DNA from: Spirodela intermedia
Lineage: Eukaryota; Streptophyta; Magnoliopsida; Alismatales; Araceae
Direction of reading: 5' to 3'
Assembly: GCA_902729315.2 (NCBI GenBank)
Contig: LR746265.1
Location: 751,501 to 815,500 of the forward strand
DNA: 64,000 nt
Shown: positions 24,069 to 36,211 of the stretch, piece after piece
Numbering within the stretch: position 1 is the stretch's first letter
Layout: each line of letters begins with the position of its first letter
Made by a program: the position numbers and the translations under genes
Notes under the pieces: generated by a model
What the model was told of the DNA's origin: nothing
Databases searched by the model: none
Seen by the model: the letters and a program-made list of their open reading frames with translations, nothing else

Positions 24069-26565
24069 GCAGCAACAGCCTTCCCAAAGCCAGATGCAAC
24101 ATCAGCAGCAGGGGAAGCAGAACCAGGCGGGGCCTGCCTCCGGTCCCATGGATTTCAAGCCGGTGGTCCTCACTGCGGGGCCGCCCCTGCGCCCACACGA
24201 CGTGTTCCCTCCCGGCGCGGCCGTGTGGCCGGGGAGCAACCAGCACCACCAGGAGTTCTCCCTCAAGGAGACCAGCCCCCACCTTGGCGGAGGCGCCGTC
24301 AATGGCGACAGGTCCAGCGCCACCTACGACCTGGTCGAGCAGATGAAGTACCTGTACGTGCGGGTGGTGAAGGCGCGGGGCCTCCCCGTTGCCGGTGGCT
24401 TGTCCCCCCACGTCGAGGTCAAGCTGGGGAACTACCGCGGCTTCACCAAGGGAACCCCCGGCCTCTACTGGGACCAGGTCTTCGCCTTCTCTAGCGACTG
24501 CATTCAGAGCACGACGGTGGAGGTCTTCCTCAAGGAGAAGGAGGGGCGCGAGGATTTCATCGGGTGGGTGGCCTTCGATATGGGCGAGGTCCCCCGCCGC
24601 GCGCCACCGGACAGCCCCCTCGCGCCGCAGTGGTACCGGATGGACGACCGAAAGGGGGAAAAGTCCGCCGGCGAGGTGATGCTGGCCGTCTGGTTCGGGA
24701 CGCAGGCCGACGAGTGCTTCTCCGAGGCGTGGCATTCCACGGCGGCGGGGGTTCAGGGCGACGGCCTCGCCGCCATCAAGTCCAAGGTCTACCTCTCCCC
24801 GAAGCTCTGGTACCTCCGGGTGGCGGTGATGGAGGCACAGGACCTGGTGCCGGGGGAGAAGGGCGCAGTCATGGCCGGCCGCTACCCGGAGCTCTTCGTC
24901 AAGGCCCAGGTGGGGAACCAGATCATGTGGACGCGGCCGGCGCGTGTCTCTGCGAGCCGGAGTCCCTCCAGCCCCGTCTGGAACGAGGACCTGATCTTCG
25001 TTGTGGCGGAGCCCTTCGAGGACTACCTCGCCGTCTTCGTGGAGGACCGCGTCGGCCCCGGCAGGGACGAGGTGCTCGGTCGCTTGCTGGTTCCCGTCGC
25101 CGCCGTCGAGCAGCGCTACAGCGACAAGGTCGTCCCTTCCCGGTGGTTCGGCCTGGAAGGGGCTCACGGCGAGCGGCCGGGGAGGTTCGCCAGCCGCCTG
25201 CAACTCCGTCTCTCCCTCGACGGGGGGTACCACGTCCTGGACGAGGCCTCCATGTACAGCAGCGACCTGCGGGCAACGGCGAAGCAGTTGTGGGAGCCCT
25301 GCATCGGCGTGCTGGAGATGGGCATCCTGGGGGCCTCCGGCCTGGTGCCCATGAAGACGAAGGAGGGGAAGGGGGGCTCCGCCGACGCCTACTGCGTGGC
25401 CAAATACGGCCCCAAGTGGGTCAGAACCCGTACTGTCATTGACTCCCTCTGCCCCCGGTGGAACGAGCAGTACAAGTGGGAGGTGTTCGATCCCTGCACC
25501 GTCGTCACGGTGGGGGTCTTCGACAACTGCCATCTCGACAGGGCGATGGGCGGCGGTGGCGCCGCCGCCGCCGGTGTCAGGGACTGTCGGATTGGGAAGG
25601 TCCGGATCAGGCTGTCCACGCTCGAATCGGACCGTCTGTACACCCACGCGTACCCTCTGCTGATTCTGCACCCGTCCGGGGTGAAGAAGATGGGGGAGCT
25701 CCATCTGGCCGTACGCTTCTCCTGCTCTAACACCGCCGGCATGCTCCACCTCTACCTGAGGCCGCCGCTCCCCAAGATGCACTACCTGGAGCCCATTTCT
25801 GTGCAGAAGGTGGAGCACCTCCGGTACCGGGCCAGCGAGGTGGTGGCCTCCCGGCTGAGCCGGGCGGAGCCGCCGCTGGGGCGAGAGGTCGTCGAGTACA
25901 TGCTGGACAAGGGCTCCAACCTGTGGAGCATGCGGCGGAGCAAGGCGAACTTCTTCCGCCTGGTCTCCGTCTTCGCCTGGCCCATCGCCATCTTCCGCTG
26001 GGTCGAAGCGGCGAGGACCTGGCATCGGCCGACGTACTCCGTGATGGTCGCCGTCGCTCACGTCCTCTCGATGATATTCCCGGAGGTGATCCTCCCCTGC
26101 CTGTTCCTCGCCATGGCGGTACTGGGGCTGTGCCGCTACCGGCGGCGCTCGCGCCACCCCCCGTACATGGACATCCGCCTGTCACAGGCCGAGTCTGTGC
26201 ACCAGGACGAGCTGGACGAAGAGTTCGACACATTCCCTAGCTCCTTGCGGAGCGTGGAGCTGATGAGCCTGAGGTACGACCGCCTGCGGAGCGTGGCCAT
26301 GCGATTGCAGTCCATGATGGGCGACGTCGCCACCCAGTGCGAGCGCTTCCAGTCGCTGCTCGGGTGGCGCGATCCCCGGGCCACCCTGCTCTTCCTGGGC
26401 TTCTGCGTCGCCGCCGCCGCCCTGTTCTACGCCATGCCGGCGAGGCTGGTGGTGGGCCTGTGGGGGCTGTACGCCCTGATGCCCCCCAAGCTGAGGAGCC
26501 GTCTCCCCTCGCCCTTCATGAATTTCTTCAAGCGGCTTCCCTCCAAGGCCGACTCTCTGTTGTAG
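23467..26565 (+). CDS. QKY: QUIRKY-like multiple C2 domain and transmembrane region protein (MCTP)
   Basis: Intronless, 1032 aa, very GC-rich. An N-terminal C2A domain (about 4-130; LVVEVVAAHNLMPKDGQG, DLNPVWNERLVF) is followed by a glutamine-rich linker (about 163-218). Three more C2 domains start near 295 (YLYVRVVKARGLP), 448 (WYLRVAVMEAQDLVP) and 614 (GVLEMGILGASGLVP). The C-terminal phosphoribosyltransferase-C-type region (about 784-1032) has membrane segments near 850-880 and 978-1010 and ends in KRLPSKADSLL. This order and a single exon are typical of QKY/MCTP15. In Arabidopsis, QKY sits in ER membrane at plasmodesmata and works with the receptor kinase STRUBBELIG in tissue shape. The second C2 (SPHVEVKLG) lacks some usual acidic loop residues, so calcium binding there is doubtful. 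The gene is tandem with WDR26, 476 bp downstream. Confidence 0.96.
23949..24120 (+). repeat. CAG/CAA run coding for poly-glutamine in QKY-like linker
   Basis: Glutamine codons, mostly CAG with scattered CAA, alternate with single His codons and then form a block of about 13 consecutive Gln (near 24040-24077). The run sits between C2A and C2B, so length changes would alter linker length rather than a folded domain. Confidence 0.95.
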
Positions 26566-27040
26566 TGGGTGGGTCGAACTTCTTCATTTCCCACCCCCTT
26601 AAAGCGTCTGGTTTTTGTACCCCCCCCACCCGCCATTGGCGCCGGCCGGCCTTTCTCTGTACAGGTAGGTGACCCGCCGCCTCGCCGGCGTTTCTTTGTC
26701 GGCCGGCGGCGCTACAGCTACTGCTGCTAGTACTACGACCAGGTCTTGTCTTATTACCGCTGCTTGGTCAAAGGGTGCCTCGTAGATTCTGTGGGCGAGA
26801 AGTGGGACCCATCTTCTAGGTTTGGGACCCACCGGCCCTCTGTGGTTTCCCTAAAGCGGATCTATCCTCGCTCGGTCATCACCTAGCTTACCGTCGACTT
26901 CCTGCGTCCCCAGCACAGGGCGATCTTCTCTCTCTTCCTCCCTCTCTCTCTCTCTCGACCTCGCTAGCTCGCTAGCTAAGCGGCCCTCTCGATATTCGGC
27001 TGGAGTGCTTCACGCGCAAGCTGGCGAATTCGCAGGAGAG
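26566..27040. other. Spacer between QKY-like and WDR26-like genes
   Basis: 475 bp holding the QKY 3' UTR and the WDR26 promoter and leader. A CT-rich run (about 26927-26957) precedes the WDR26 start. No gene seen. Confidence 0.6.
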
Positions 27041-30000
27041 ATGGAAGACGGCGGGAATTCTGACCGCGACACAACCCCGGAACCCGCATCGGCGGTGGTG
27101 CCGGGGAAGAAGCTCGGCAAGCGGGGTCTCATCGAACGCACCGAGTTTGTGCGGGTCATTATCCAGTGCCTCTATTCGCTCGGCTACAGGAAGTCCGCGG
27201 CCGCCCTCGAGTCGGAGTCCGGCGTCCCCCTCGACTCGCCGCTTTTCTCCTCCCTTCTTCCCCTGGTCATAGCCGGGCAGTGGGAGGACTGCGTCGATAT
27301 CATCGGTAGGCTTGAGGACTTGCCGGAAGAGACCCGGGCCACGGCCGCGTTCCTCGTCTGGAGCGAGAGCTTCATGGAGCTGTTGAATTCCACCGGTGGT
27401 GAGGATGGAACGCTGTCGTCTGCTCTAAATGTGCTCAGGCAGCGGATATCGCCGCTGGGTGTGGACCGACGAAGGGTGCACAAGCTCGCGCGATGTCTCG
27501 TCTCCTTGGACGGGGTGGTCTCTGAGAACTTGGTCCGCCGGAGGGTGGGCCTCCTGGTGGAGTTGTCAGAGCTTCTTCCTCCCTGGATTCGATTACCCGG
27601 GCAAAGATTAGAGCACCTGGTGGAAATGGCCCTTCTCGAGCAGAGAGCATCTTGTATCTATCACAACTCAACTGAACCGATCTCCTTATACGAGGATCAC
27701 AAGTGTGACCCCGATCAGATCCCTTCTCGAACAGTGCAGGTGCATGCTCCTTCACCTTTTCCCATTAAACTAGTGTGTCGTTAATCTTTTCCCTAGGAAA
27801 GGCCTTCCACCATGAATCTACTTTTGCTTGAGAGGTGGCAAATCGTCAACAAGAGCTATGTTTCACCACTTGGTGGATTGGATCTGTGAAATTTTTCTAC
27901 CAGAAAGTACTGCACCAACGAAAATAAGATGGAGTATTCTCAGCTGCTTGGTCCTGATCTATGCTGATACTATCGATCTCGCTGCCAAGACCTAACTTAA
28001 TGGGAACCCTTTTTCAGCTGGTCCAAAAGTATGAAAACCATAGCAAATTATCTGCTTTTTTGACAATTAGAGACTCTTGTTCGAATGAAAATCAGTTAGA
28101 ACTGACATTCTGATCCCTGTTTCGAGTGGGGTATGTGAGTGATGGCATTCTCCCCATTTCCCTCAAATGGGTAGCTGTGCAATGGAAGACCGTTGTCAAT
28201 GCCGGCAATTCTTGGCTGATGGTTTCTAGGTCTGTTGTTAAATGTATTCGAAACCAGTGGGAGAGGTAGAAAATCTGAGTATATAGTTCATGCATTTGAT
28301 CTTTTTCTGATGTCCGGGAAATTCTCGCACAGATCACTTCATAGCTTTAGGATTTCGCAGCACTGCCATTTTTCACTGTGGTTCTTTGATCTTGAGGTGG
28401 CTATGTTTGGTGGGTATAGTGAGATCATCAATGTTGGCATCTTATTACGAAAGCAACAACTTATGGAGGAATGTAAAATGGACACTTCTATATCTGCAGA
28501 TTATAGTTTTTGAAGAAAGTTTGAGATCGAATAAACCGAAACTAGGATTATAATCAGATGATCACCTGCGAAAAACTGCTTAAAGCTCCTGGGCTCTGGC
28601 CATTTTATTCATTTTCCGTATATACACAGGGCTGGGTCATTACTTAAGACGCTTTTCTGATTATTGGGCAAGAACGAATAAAGAAGTGGATGAAGTAAGC
28701 ATCTAGGTAGAGCAGTAGCATGAGAAGTGCGCTCTGTTTTGATGAAAAAAAAAGGGTTCTAAAGCCTGGTGCTCAAAACATTTAGCTGTCAATGATATGG
28801 GCGGGTTCTAAAGTCACGTGGTTGATTTATTTTAAAGAAATGCTATTTTTTAGATGCTTGTGAGCGCAGACTTGGATCTTCGATTTCAACTTGAGAGTGA
28901 TTTGTGACCTCAAGTTTTCTGATGGTTCTTTAACAGAGTCCTAGGTTGACCAAAAGGACAACTAGAAAAGTCAATTGCACTGAAAATTGCAAAGGATGCA
29001 ATAAGCCAAAAATCCATCAAATTTATGTTGTGATGGATAAATCCATCTGGGTTCTGCTACATGGCACTCGCAGTCTCATTGGTGCAGCTTCTTGCTTAGG
29101 AATTAGCCCAAAAAGTTGAGTAAAGCAAGCACACTGTTGAAAGCATCTCAAAAAGAGCTGGTTGGTATCATCAGAGCGAAGGATTTGATGCGATCTGAAC
29201 TTCCATGTGACGGAAACATATGCTATCTTCTGGATTACTATACATGAAAGAGCAAGAACCATGCGGATTTCAATCTTTTCATGAAACTGTAGTTGACTTG
29301 GCCATTTGATTCACACGGTGGTTTTTTTTCACTGAAGGATTTGGTTAATGTGGAAAGACCTGCCTTAGTTTGTAAAAGAATCCGAATGCAGAATCTTCGT
29401 TAAATTTATTATTTCCCTCTGAGCATAAGAAAGATAATTATTAAACCTTTTTTTCTGGATGAATGTATGCATAATTCTGCCCACCTATGATTATTATATT
29501 TTGTTGACTGTTCATTTCTGTGCATCCATCCCTCAGTGGCCTTTTTTTTTTTTTCCCTTTCCCACGAGGAATAGAGTATACTAGGTATGAAACATGACAG
29601 AAATTTTCATCTTTTTTTTTTTTTTTTGTAACGCTCTTTTCATCTCCATGCTCTTGCTTATGCGCAATGTGGCTTGTACTGTAGAGGTTTCATATATTCT
29701 AAGTTCAGTTGTCCACTTCACAGATTCTAAACGACCATAAAAATGAAGTATGGTTCGTCCAGTTTTCAAACAATGGGGAGTTCCTCGCATCTTCTTCCAA
29801 GGATTGCACTGCAATAATATGGACGGTATGGTGCACTTTATGTCACATTTATCTATATATATATATATATATCATGGATGGATTTTTCATTTTCTGTTAT
29901 TTCCTGGCCAGATTTTAATCTAGATTATAATTATTTTAGAACAGTGATTTATTTATGAGAGGGAAAATGAAATTATTTACTGGAAAGCTCCACTTTCTTA

Positions 30001-30960
30001 GATCAGCCCGACGAATCGATCCTGCTTCAGGAATCGCATTTCGGTTCTGATATCTTCGTTTTCATGGTGATTTCGCAGGTCGGAGAGGACGACATGGTCT
30101 CCCTGAAGCACGTGCTGGACGGGCACTGCCAGCCCGTCTCCTTCGTCGCATGGAGCCCCGACGACACGTTGCTGATCACCTGCGGCAAGGGGGAGGTCCT
30201 CAGGCTGTGGGACGTGGAGACCGGCGCGTGCCGGTGCGCCCTGAACGACTCCTCGGCATGCGTCATCAGCTCCTGCGCCTGGTTCCCCGACTCCAAGAAG
30301 GTGGTCTGCGGCAGCAGCGAGCCGGAGAACTGCATCTACACGTGCGATCTCCAGGGAAGGGAGCTGAAGGTGTGGAAGGGGGAGAGGCTGCCGAAAGTCT
30401 CCAGCCTCGCCGTCACCCCCGACGGCCGCCACCTGGTCAGTGTCGTCTCCGATGACCTTATCCGGATCTACGACTTGGAGGAGGGAACCGAGTTGGCGAT
30501 CCCGGAGGAGCACACCATTACCTCGCTCTCTCTCTCTGTTGACGGGCAGTTCATGATAGTCAACCTTAACAACGAGATCCACCTCTGGAAGGTGGACGGC
30601 AGTTTGGCAGCGCCGTCCAAGTACAGGGGCCACAAGCAGGTGAAGTACGTCATCCGGTCGTGCTTCGGGGGCCCGGCTTCTTCCTTTATCGCCAGCGGGA
30701 GCGAAGATTCCCAGGTGAGATCTTCCGCCGCCGTCCTGGGTCGGCGCGTTGACTTTTGGCCCCCACCCCCCCTTTTAATAGAATAGTGTCTGCAGGTTTA
30801 CATCTGGCACAGGGAGCGTTGCGTGGTGATCAAGGTGCTGCCGGGCCACGCGACGACAGTGAACTGCGTGAGCTGGAACCCGGCCCGGCCTCGCATGCTG
30901 GCGTCGGCGAGCGATGACCACACCATCAGGATCTGGGTGGCGGGGTCAACGAGGCCGTGA
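27041..30960 (+). CDS. WDR26: WDR26/GID7-like LisH-CTLH-WD40 protein
   Basis: Four exons (27041-27739, 29724-29825, 30079-30714, 30796-30960), all phase 0, give 533 aa. The start ATG begins [11 protein letters not shown] LisH motif ([20 protein letters not shown], about 35-55) and a CTLH region (about 68-125, [20 protein letters not shown]) precede a seven-bladed WD40 propeller from about 234 to the end. Propeller motifs include [62 protein letters not shown] and [13 protein letters not shown]. Proteins of this build are substrate-binding or scaffold subunits of the CTLH/GID ubiquitin ligase; Arabidopsis WDR26 is the closest type. Exon 1 and exons 3-4 are GC-rich while exon 2 and the 2 kb first intron are AT-rich. 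The 3' end faces MIS12 tail-to-tail. Confidence 0.95.
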
Positions 30961-31275
30961 GGAGCTTGGTGCGCAACGAGAGTATTTTGTATGTAATAAG
31001 TCTAGTTTGACCTTCTCCCTTGTATATTTTCAGGCGTGAAAAAGGTGGTGTCTTGAAATGGGCTCTGCCGGGTCCTCTCTCTCTCTCTCTACTGGTGCAT
31101 GAGAAGGGCAGCGTTGACCTGCTCTGTGGGGTCGGTTACATGCCAACAGGGTTCTTGGAGAGCGGCTCTCTTGTTCGAGAGTAACATCCCAAATACGGCA
31201 CCCATAGAACCCAAGGAAGACTAGAACAAGTTCACCACCTTCCTGAACAGGAAGGTCCTTCGTTGACCATGGAAG
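30961..31275. other. Short convergent spacer between WDR26-like and MIS12 genes
   Basis: Only 315 bp separate the two stop codons, so the 3' UTRs probably overlap as sense-antisense. A short CT run occurs near 31076-31090. No gene seen. Confidence 0.7.
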
Positions 31276-34200
31276 TCAAGGCTTCCTGAACAGCCTCAGG
31301 GTGTCCGCGGCTTTCTGAAGGTCTTCCAGCTTCATGGAGAGGTCTGCGCGGAAATAAGAAGCTTCCTTCTTGGCTTATACAAACTCCCACTTTCTCTGAA
31401 AGTCAGAATGGAAGAGAAACGAGAGCTTACCTTGGTTATTAAGCCACCTTTCCCCACGGCGACTCCCTCGAGGGGCGGCTTCCCCGTGCAAAGTCTTCAG
31501 TTCTCTGTGCAGCTTGGAGACGTTCTCTCCGATCTCTGCAAGGCATAGAGATAATAGCTTGGAGACGACTTTTTCAAACTATCTGAGCAAGAACTTGAGG
31601 GTTTGACTTGACCTGGGAGACTTGGATCGAGAAGAAAAGATAAAGATTTATCGGGCAAATGTCAACATGCACACCTTGAAAGAGATTTTGCACAGAGCTC
31701 TCATCAAGTAGACGCAGGACGTCAGAAACTGATGAATGACGGCCGCTGTGCTGAACAGATTGCTTCTCCAAGGCGTTGACTTCTCTTTGGCGGGAAGCAC
31801 ATTCATTTCCCACCTACGTTGACCGCCATCTTGAGTCTCGAAACCCAGAGTGTAAAGATAAACTGAAGCATTCTTATTGAACCACATGGAGCATCAGTTG
31901 CTTACAGCGGAAAGCTTCCGCCTCAAAGAGACTAATTCAGCGTCCAGCTCTGCATCATAGATTCCATCTTGCAGATGCATAAGGTCAACGGATGTGTTGG
32001 CCTGGACAATAAGATACACGGTTATGCGAAAATACATGGAAATAATATTCATCTGTCGCTTTTCGTTGAAATGAAACACGATCCTGAATTCTGCAACATC
32101 ACATCTACAGATTGATGGAACTGCATGAGCTCCATTAAAGGCATGTCACTGAGAGGGTGACAACGGTTGAGAATCCTAGATCAGGTGCAATCGTTTTTTA
32201 TCTCAAAATAGAAATCCCAAGGGAGATTGAAATGCAGAGAGATGGGTGCTCAGTTGGAGCCTTTGCCATGATGAGGACTTCTAGAAGGCCCAAATTATCA
32301 AAGTCAAGTCATTTCTAGAGTGTTATTGCCTTCCATATCATGCTAGGGTGATTGCAATGCTATGAGATAGCATCTGAATTCATTGAACCAAAGGGATATG
32401 GGAGACGCCGTGCAATTCCTGGCTTCTGTATAGGATATTGGCTCTAATTTAGCTATTTAAATTGTAGGACTAAGAGGAACCACATCATCCGAGATACTAG
32501 ATCTGCATTAATTTCACTAAGGGATCTTCCCACAGGGTATCTAGATATGCGCCATTACACGAACTTGATAAAAGACTAAAAAATATTGAGTATATGCTTT
32601 TAATGTATGCTTGAGTTTCATTTGTCACTATATCTATGAGCAGAAGTTGAACTATAGAATAGAGAGATAAATATCAAGTGCAATTGTGAGCATTTGCCTT
32701 GTCGGACTGCTACTCAGAGATGATGCATTCACACTGATCATAGTTTGTTGTAAAGATGAATTTAGAAACTGCTTGTGTCCTGGTTGGATGTGCGAGACTG
32801 ACATAACATTAACCAGTGGAAAGATAATGATTACATCACATATAGTCTTTGCAGTAGAAAACAGACTCGCAATCTATAATTCTAGAGTCAAAATGGCCCA
32901 CTTTATGTCTACCTTCGAGTTTAAGACCTATATGAGGCCTATGATATAACACAACATCTGAAATTGCTGTTTTATATTCTGTTAAAAGGATAATGCCCAT
33001 AGTTTAACGTATAATATAAAAATATTATAAAATGTCAGCATGATCCCCGATGGCTTTTCTATGTTACGAAGGCTATTGGGAAGGTAATGGCAGCAATATA
33101 CCCATCCGTGTAGCCACAGGCTTTTTTCTACCAACCAATGAAAGGTTATTCGATCATGCCTCCTCACGTGCAAGCTGACCTCTAGGCTCCGAGATGTATA
33201 CAATACAAGTGAGGTGCATGCAGCCTATAAACAATAATCCACTGGAAAAATCATGTTAAAGTCATCATTCCATGCGCTCAAATCCGAAGGATGTAAAATT
33301 GAATTCTTATTTTTCTACCAACCAATATGAGACTATTCAATCGTGTCTGGAAGTTGTTGTGGCTGTTTTGAGGACAGATTGTGGAGCCATTTTGACTCAC
33401 ATTCTCTCAATTTCACTTTTTTTTCTCTAGATTCAGGTTCACCTTACAAATGCTTACGAAGTTGCCTGCATCTGAAGATTTTTCACCAGTTGGACCTCAC
33501 TTAGTTGTCAGAAATTATGATCCAATTAAACTGAGATCCAAACAATGTAATTTTTCTTTCAGATTTGATGGTATGCTGTTTGCTATTTCATTTTCATTGG
33601 TTTCATGAGATTGTACCGTGTTCTTTAACTTGTTACCTGACGGATTATTATGATGTTATACCGCTGCCATCTCTTGCATTTCAAGTTTGAGATGCAGATT
33701 GTGATAACTGGTCGATTACCCAAGCAAATTTTCTCATCACCACCACAAGAAAGTTGCTCAAAACAACCGAACTCCTTGTTCCAGCATAATTGTGGAGCAC
33801 CAACAAGTTAAATCACACTAGACTAAGGTCTCATTATTAACAGTCAATGGCATAATGGAAAGATATATTTTATACTTATGAATATAGTGAAACATGCTCC
33901 TTCCTCGTTCAATGATAAATAATCCAAAGAGCTCTGAAAAGCCACTCTTTGGCTCACCCTTTGATGGAAATTTTACTTGAAGTAAATAGATATTAGATGC
34001 AAATGAAATTAATCCTTAAAACCAAATGAAAGTTGTGGCATACAATTAGCTTTCGAAAGTAAAATTATCTACACAAGAACACGACATTGAATAAAAAAAG
34101 TGAACCGTCTGAGCTTGTAGAAGGAAATCACAGAGAACGTGGGAACATATTGACATATGACATAGTACATGCAATTCTGCCAATTTGTAGCATTTGGTAG

Positions 34201-36211
34201 GCTCGCAAAAGAATTCAGAAATGTAAACACATACCACACTCTTTGGGAAGATCAACCTATGTTCCAGGTGACTCTCACACTTCAGTTTTCTGTCTGGCAG
34301 ATAACTAGCTCACACGTCTTGGCATGCACACACGTCTCAAAAATATAAACATAAACCACGACCATTCGGGAAAACCAAACTATGTTCCAGATGACTCTCG
34401 TACTTCAGTTTTATGTCTGGCAAGCAACCGGGTTACACGTCTAGGCATGCATACATGTGCAACTGCAACTATACAGACGTGGAGAATAGAGAGGTAGGTT
34501 AAAAATTAATGAAATCCAAGGAATTTTATTTTTTATCCTGAAAATCTAGGTTCAGAAAAGTGTCATAAATTAGAAGATGTCCGGCTCATATTAATGTCAT
34601 GAGCAATTTCAACCCAACTTCTGTTGAATTGGCAGAAATGCCCCCTTTTATCGGTACGAGCCAGAACCACAAACAGAGCCTAAAGACTATTATGCAATAG
34701 AGAAATATAATTCAGATGTAAGAGAGTTGAATATCACAATCGGCAAGAGGATGAAACAATCCAACTATGTGGAAGACATAAAACAGAGGGCAGTCTGCTT
34801 TCCTCCAGAGGAGAGAAGGAAGAAAAGTAGCCATGACAAAAATAAAGATAGAAGAAAGCAGCAGAGAACCATACAGCAATCCAACTCTGATATTTTTCAA
34901 GTCTGTCATTGCGTTGTTCTTTCTAGATATGAATCAAATCAACGTACGCGAGTTTGAAAACACCCAAAAAAATCCTCATTGAAAGTTTCCCTTTCATTGC
35001 AAACCTTGTCCTACGGTTGGTGACAAATCGAATGAGATGGAATACTCCTTATAACGTTAGGGTATAATACTAAGATTAATGGGCATCATCTGTGCGTCTG
35101 AATTGAAGAATTCACAGAGAAGCTCCGAAGCAATCAATAAGCATGGAATAGAAGATGTGATTGCAACCAAAATAAAAGAAGAAAGGTTAATAGTGCTTTC
35201 AATGAAGTCAATATTCAGAGCACCTACATCTTTGGCAGATGAGAATCCCTCGGGGACAGAGAAACAATGTAGAAGGCAATATCTCTCCCACAAACCCAAT
35301 CGTTTGTTCAAGGTTGCTTGAGTCATATGACGAAGGGACGAAATGCCCTGCGATCGAAGTACAACACAAAACCAAAATTTAACTTTTTACAGATTTTTCA
35401 TAAGACTTGAGAAATATGATGACACCACACGATAAGTATTTCATCTTAAAAATAAAAAATTGGACACGGTAGCAACCCGATCCATGGACTTTATGATTTT
35501 CAGTATAAGCTCAAACGAGGCCTGGAAATTTTTTCTTTCTCCCTCTCTTTTAGAAAACCTATTCCGAATGAAGTAGCTACCAAAAAATGCAGACTCGGTT
35601 TCGAAATTTTCTGGACAAATGATTTCAGATGCCAGCTCGTAAGGCTCAGCTTTCAACTTTCCGTCTAAATGTGCAGAGAGGAAAATTATAATTAGACCGT
35701 AAACTTTGGACTAAGATATGCCCCTTCGACAGATGCTCTTTGGCATAAATGTAACCGACCCTGCCCTGTCAGACGAGGACGCTCTGTGACAGGAAGATAC
35801 AGAATACAGGACAGAAAAGAGCGAGAACCTGATCCAGCAAGCAAAACTCCACACTAAAAACAGAGAGTTAAGGGATAGTTGGTGGAGCTCGGTCGAAACA
35901 ATTAGTTACCCGGAGTAGTTCCTGGGACCGATCTGCGTCCCCGTCACCGCTCACGAGAGCAGAAGCATGCCTATGAGGAATCAGCACACCATCGACTCGT
36001 ATCAGCGATGCAGATTTCTCGTAATGCCGATAGAAACGGTAGCAACAAAAGTAACGGCAGCATGATAAGCCAAGTTCGGAATCTATTACTCCTTGCAGAA
36101 GTCGAAGGCGTCATCGACGAGATCGTCGACGATGTTCAGCACTTCGTTGATGAAGAGTTGCGGCTTGAGACTGAACGTGTCGAAGACGGCCTCGCTCTCA
36201 CTCCCTTCCAT
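31276..36211 (-). CDS. MIS12: Kinetochore protein MIS12
   Basis: Seven exons (36211-36090, 35970-35910, 35347-35228, 32001-31906, 31813-31675, 31535-31431, 31343-31276) with compatible phases give 236 aa, close to the 238 aa of Arabidopsis MIS12. The start follows the family: MEGSESEAVFDTFSLKPQLF, then FINEVLNIVDDLVDDAFDF. The conserved core RLGLWERYCLLHCFSVPEGF is in exon 3, IYDAELDAELVSLRRKL in exon 4, and LLDESSVQNLFQ in exon 5. Helical heptads fill the C-terminal half, and the end reads MKLEDLQKAADTLRLFRKP. MIS12 is part of the complex linking centromeric chromatin to the microtubule-binding outer kinetochore. The last two exons are GC-rich and the stretch PRGSRRGERWLNN diverges from the family. 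Intron 3 (32002-35227) is 3.2 kb, AT-rich and without visible genes. Confidence 0.94.
34219..34460. repeat. Tandem duplication, about 121-bp unit, in MIS12 intron 3
   Basis: Two adjacent copies starting near 34219 and 34340 share TATGTTCCAG, GACTCTC, ACTTCAGTTTT, TGTCTGGCA, ACACGTCT and GGCATGCA in the same order. Divergence is moderate. No coding signal is seen. Confidence 0.8.

Noticed and set aside
23659-26157. 832-codon open frame antisense to the QKY-like gene
   Set aside because: The long antisense frame is a by-product of high third-position GC in the sense gene. No family motifs; sense strand encodes a complete MCTP.
35441-35656. 71-codon minus-strand frame considered as a MIS12 exon
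   Set aside because: Its phase does not fit exon 1; the exon at 35970-35910 fits both neighbours and the family.
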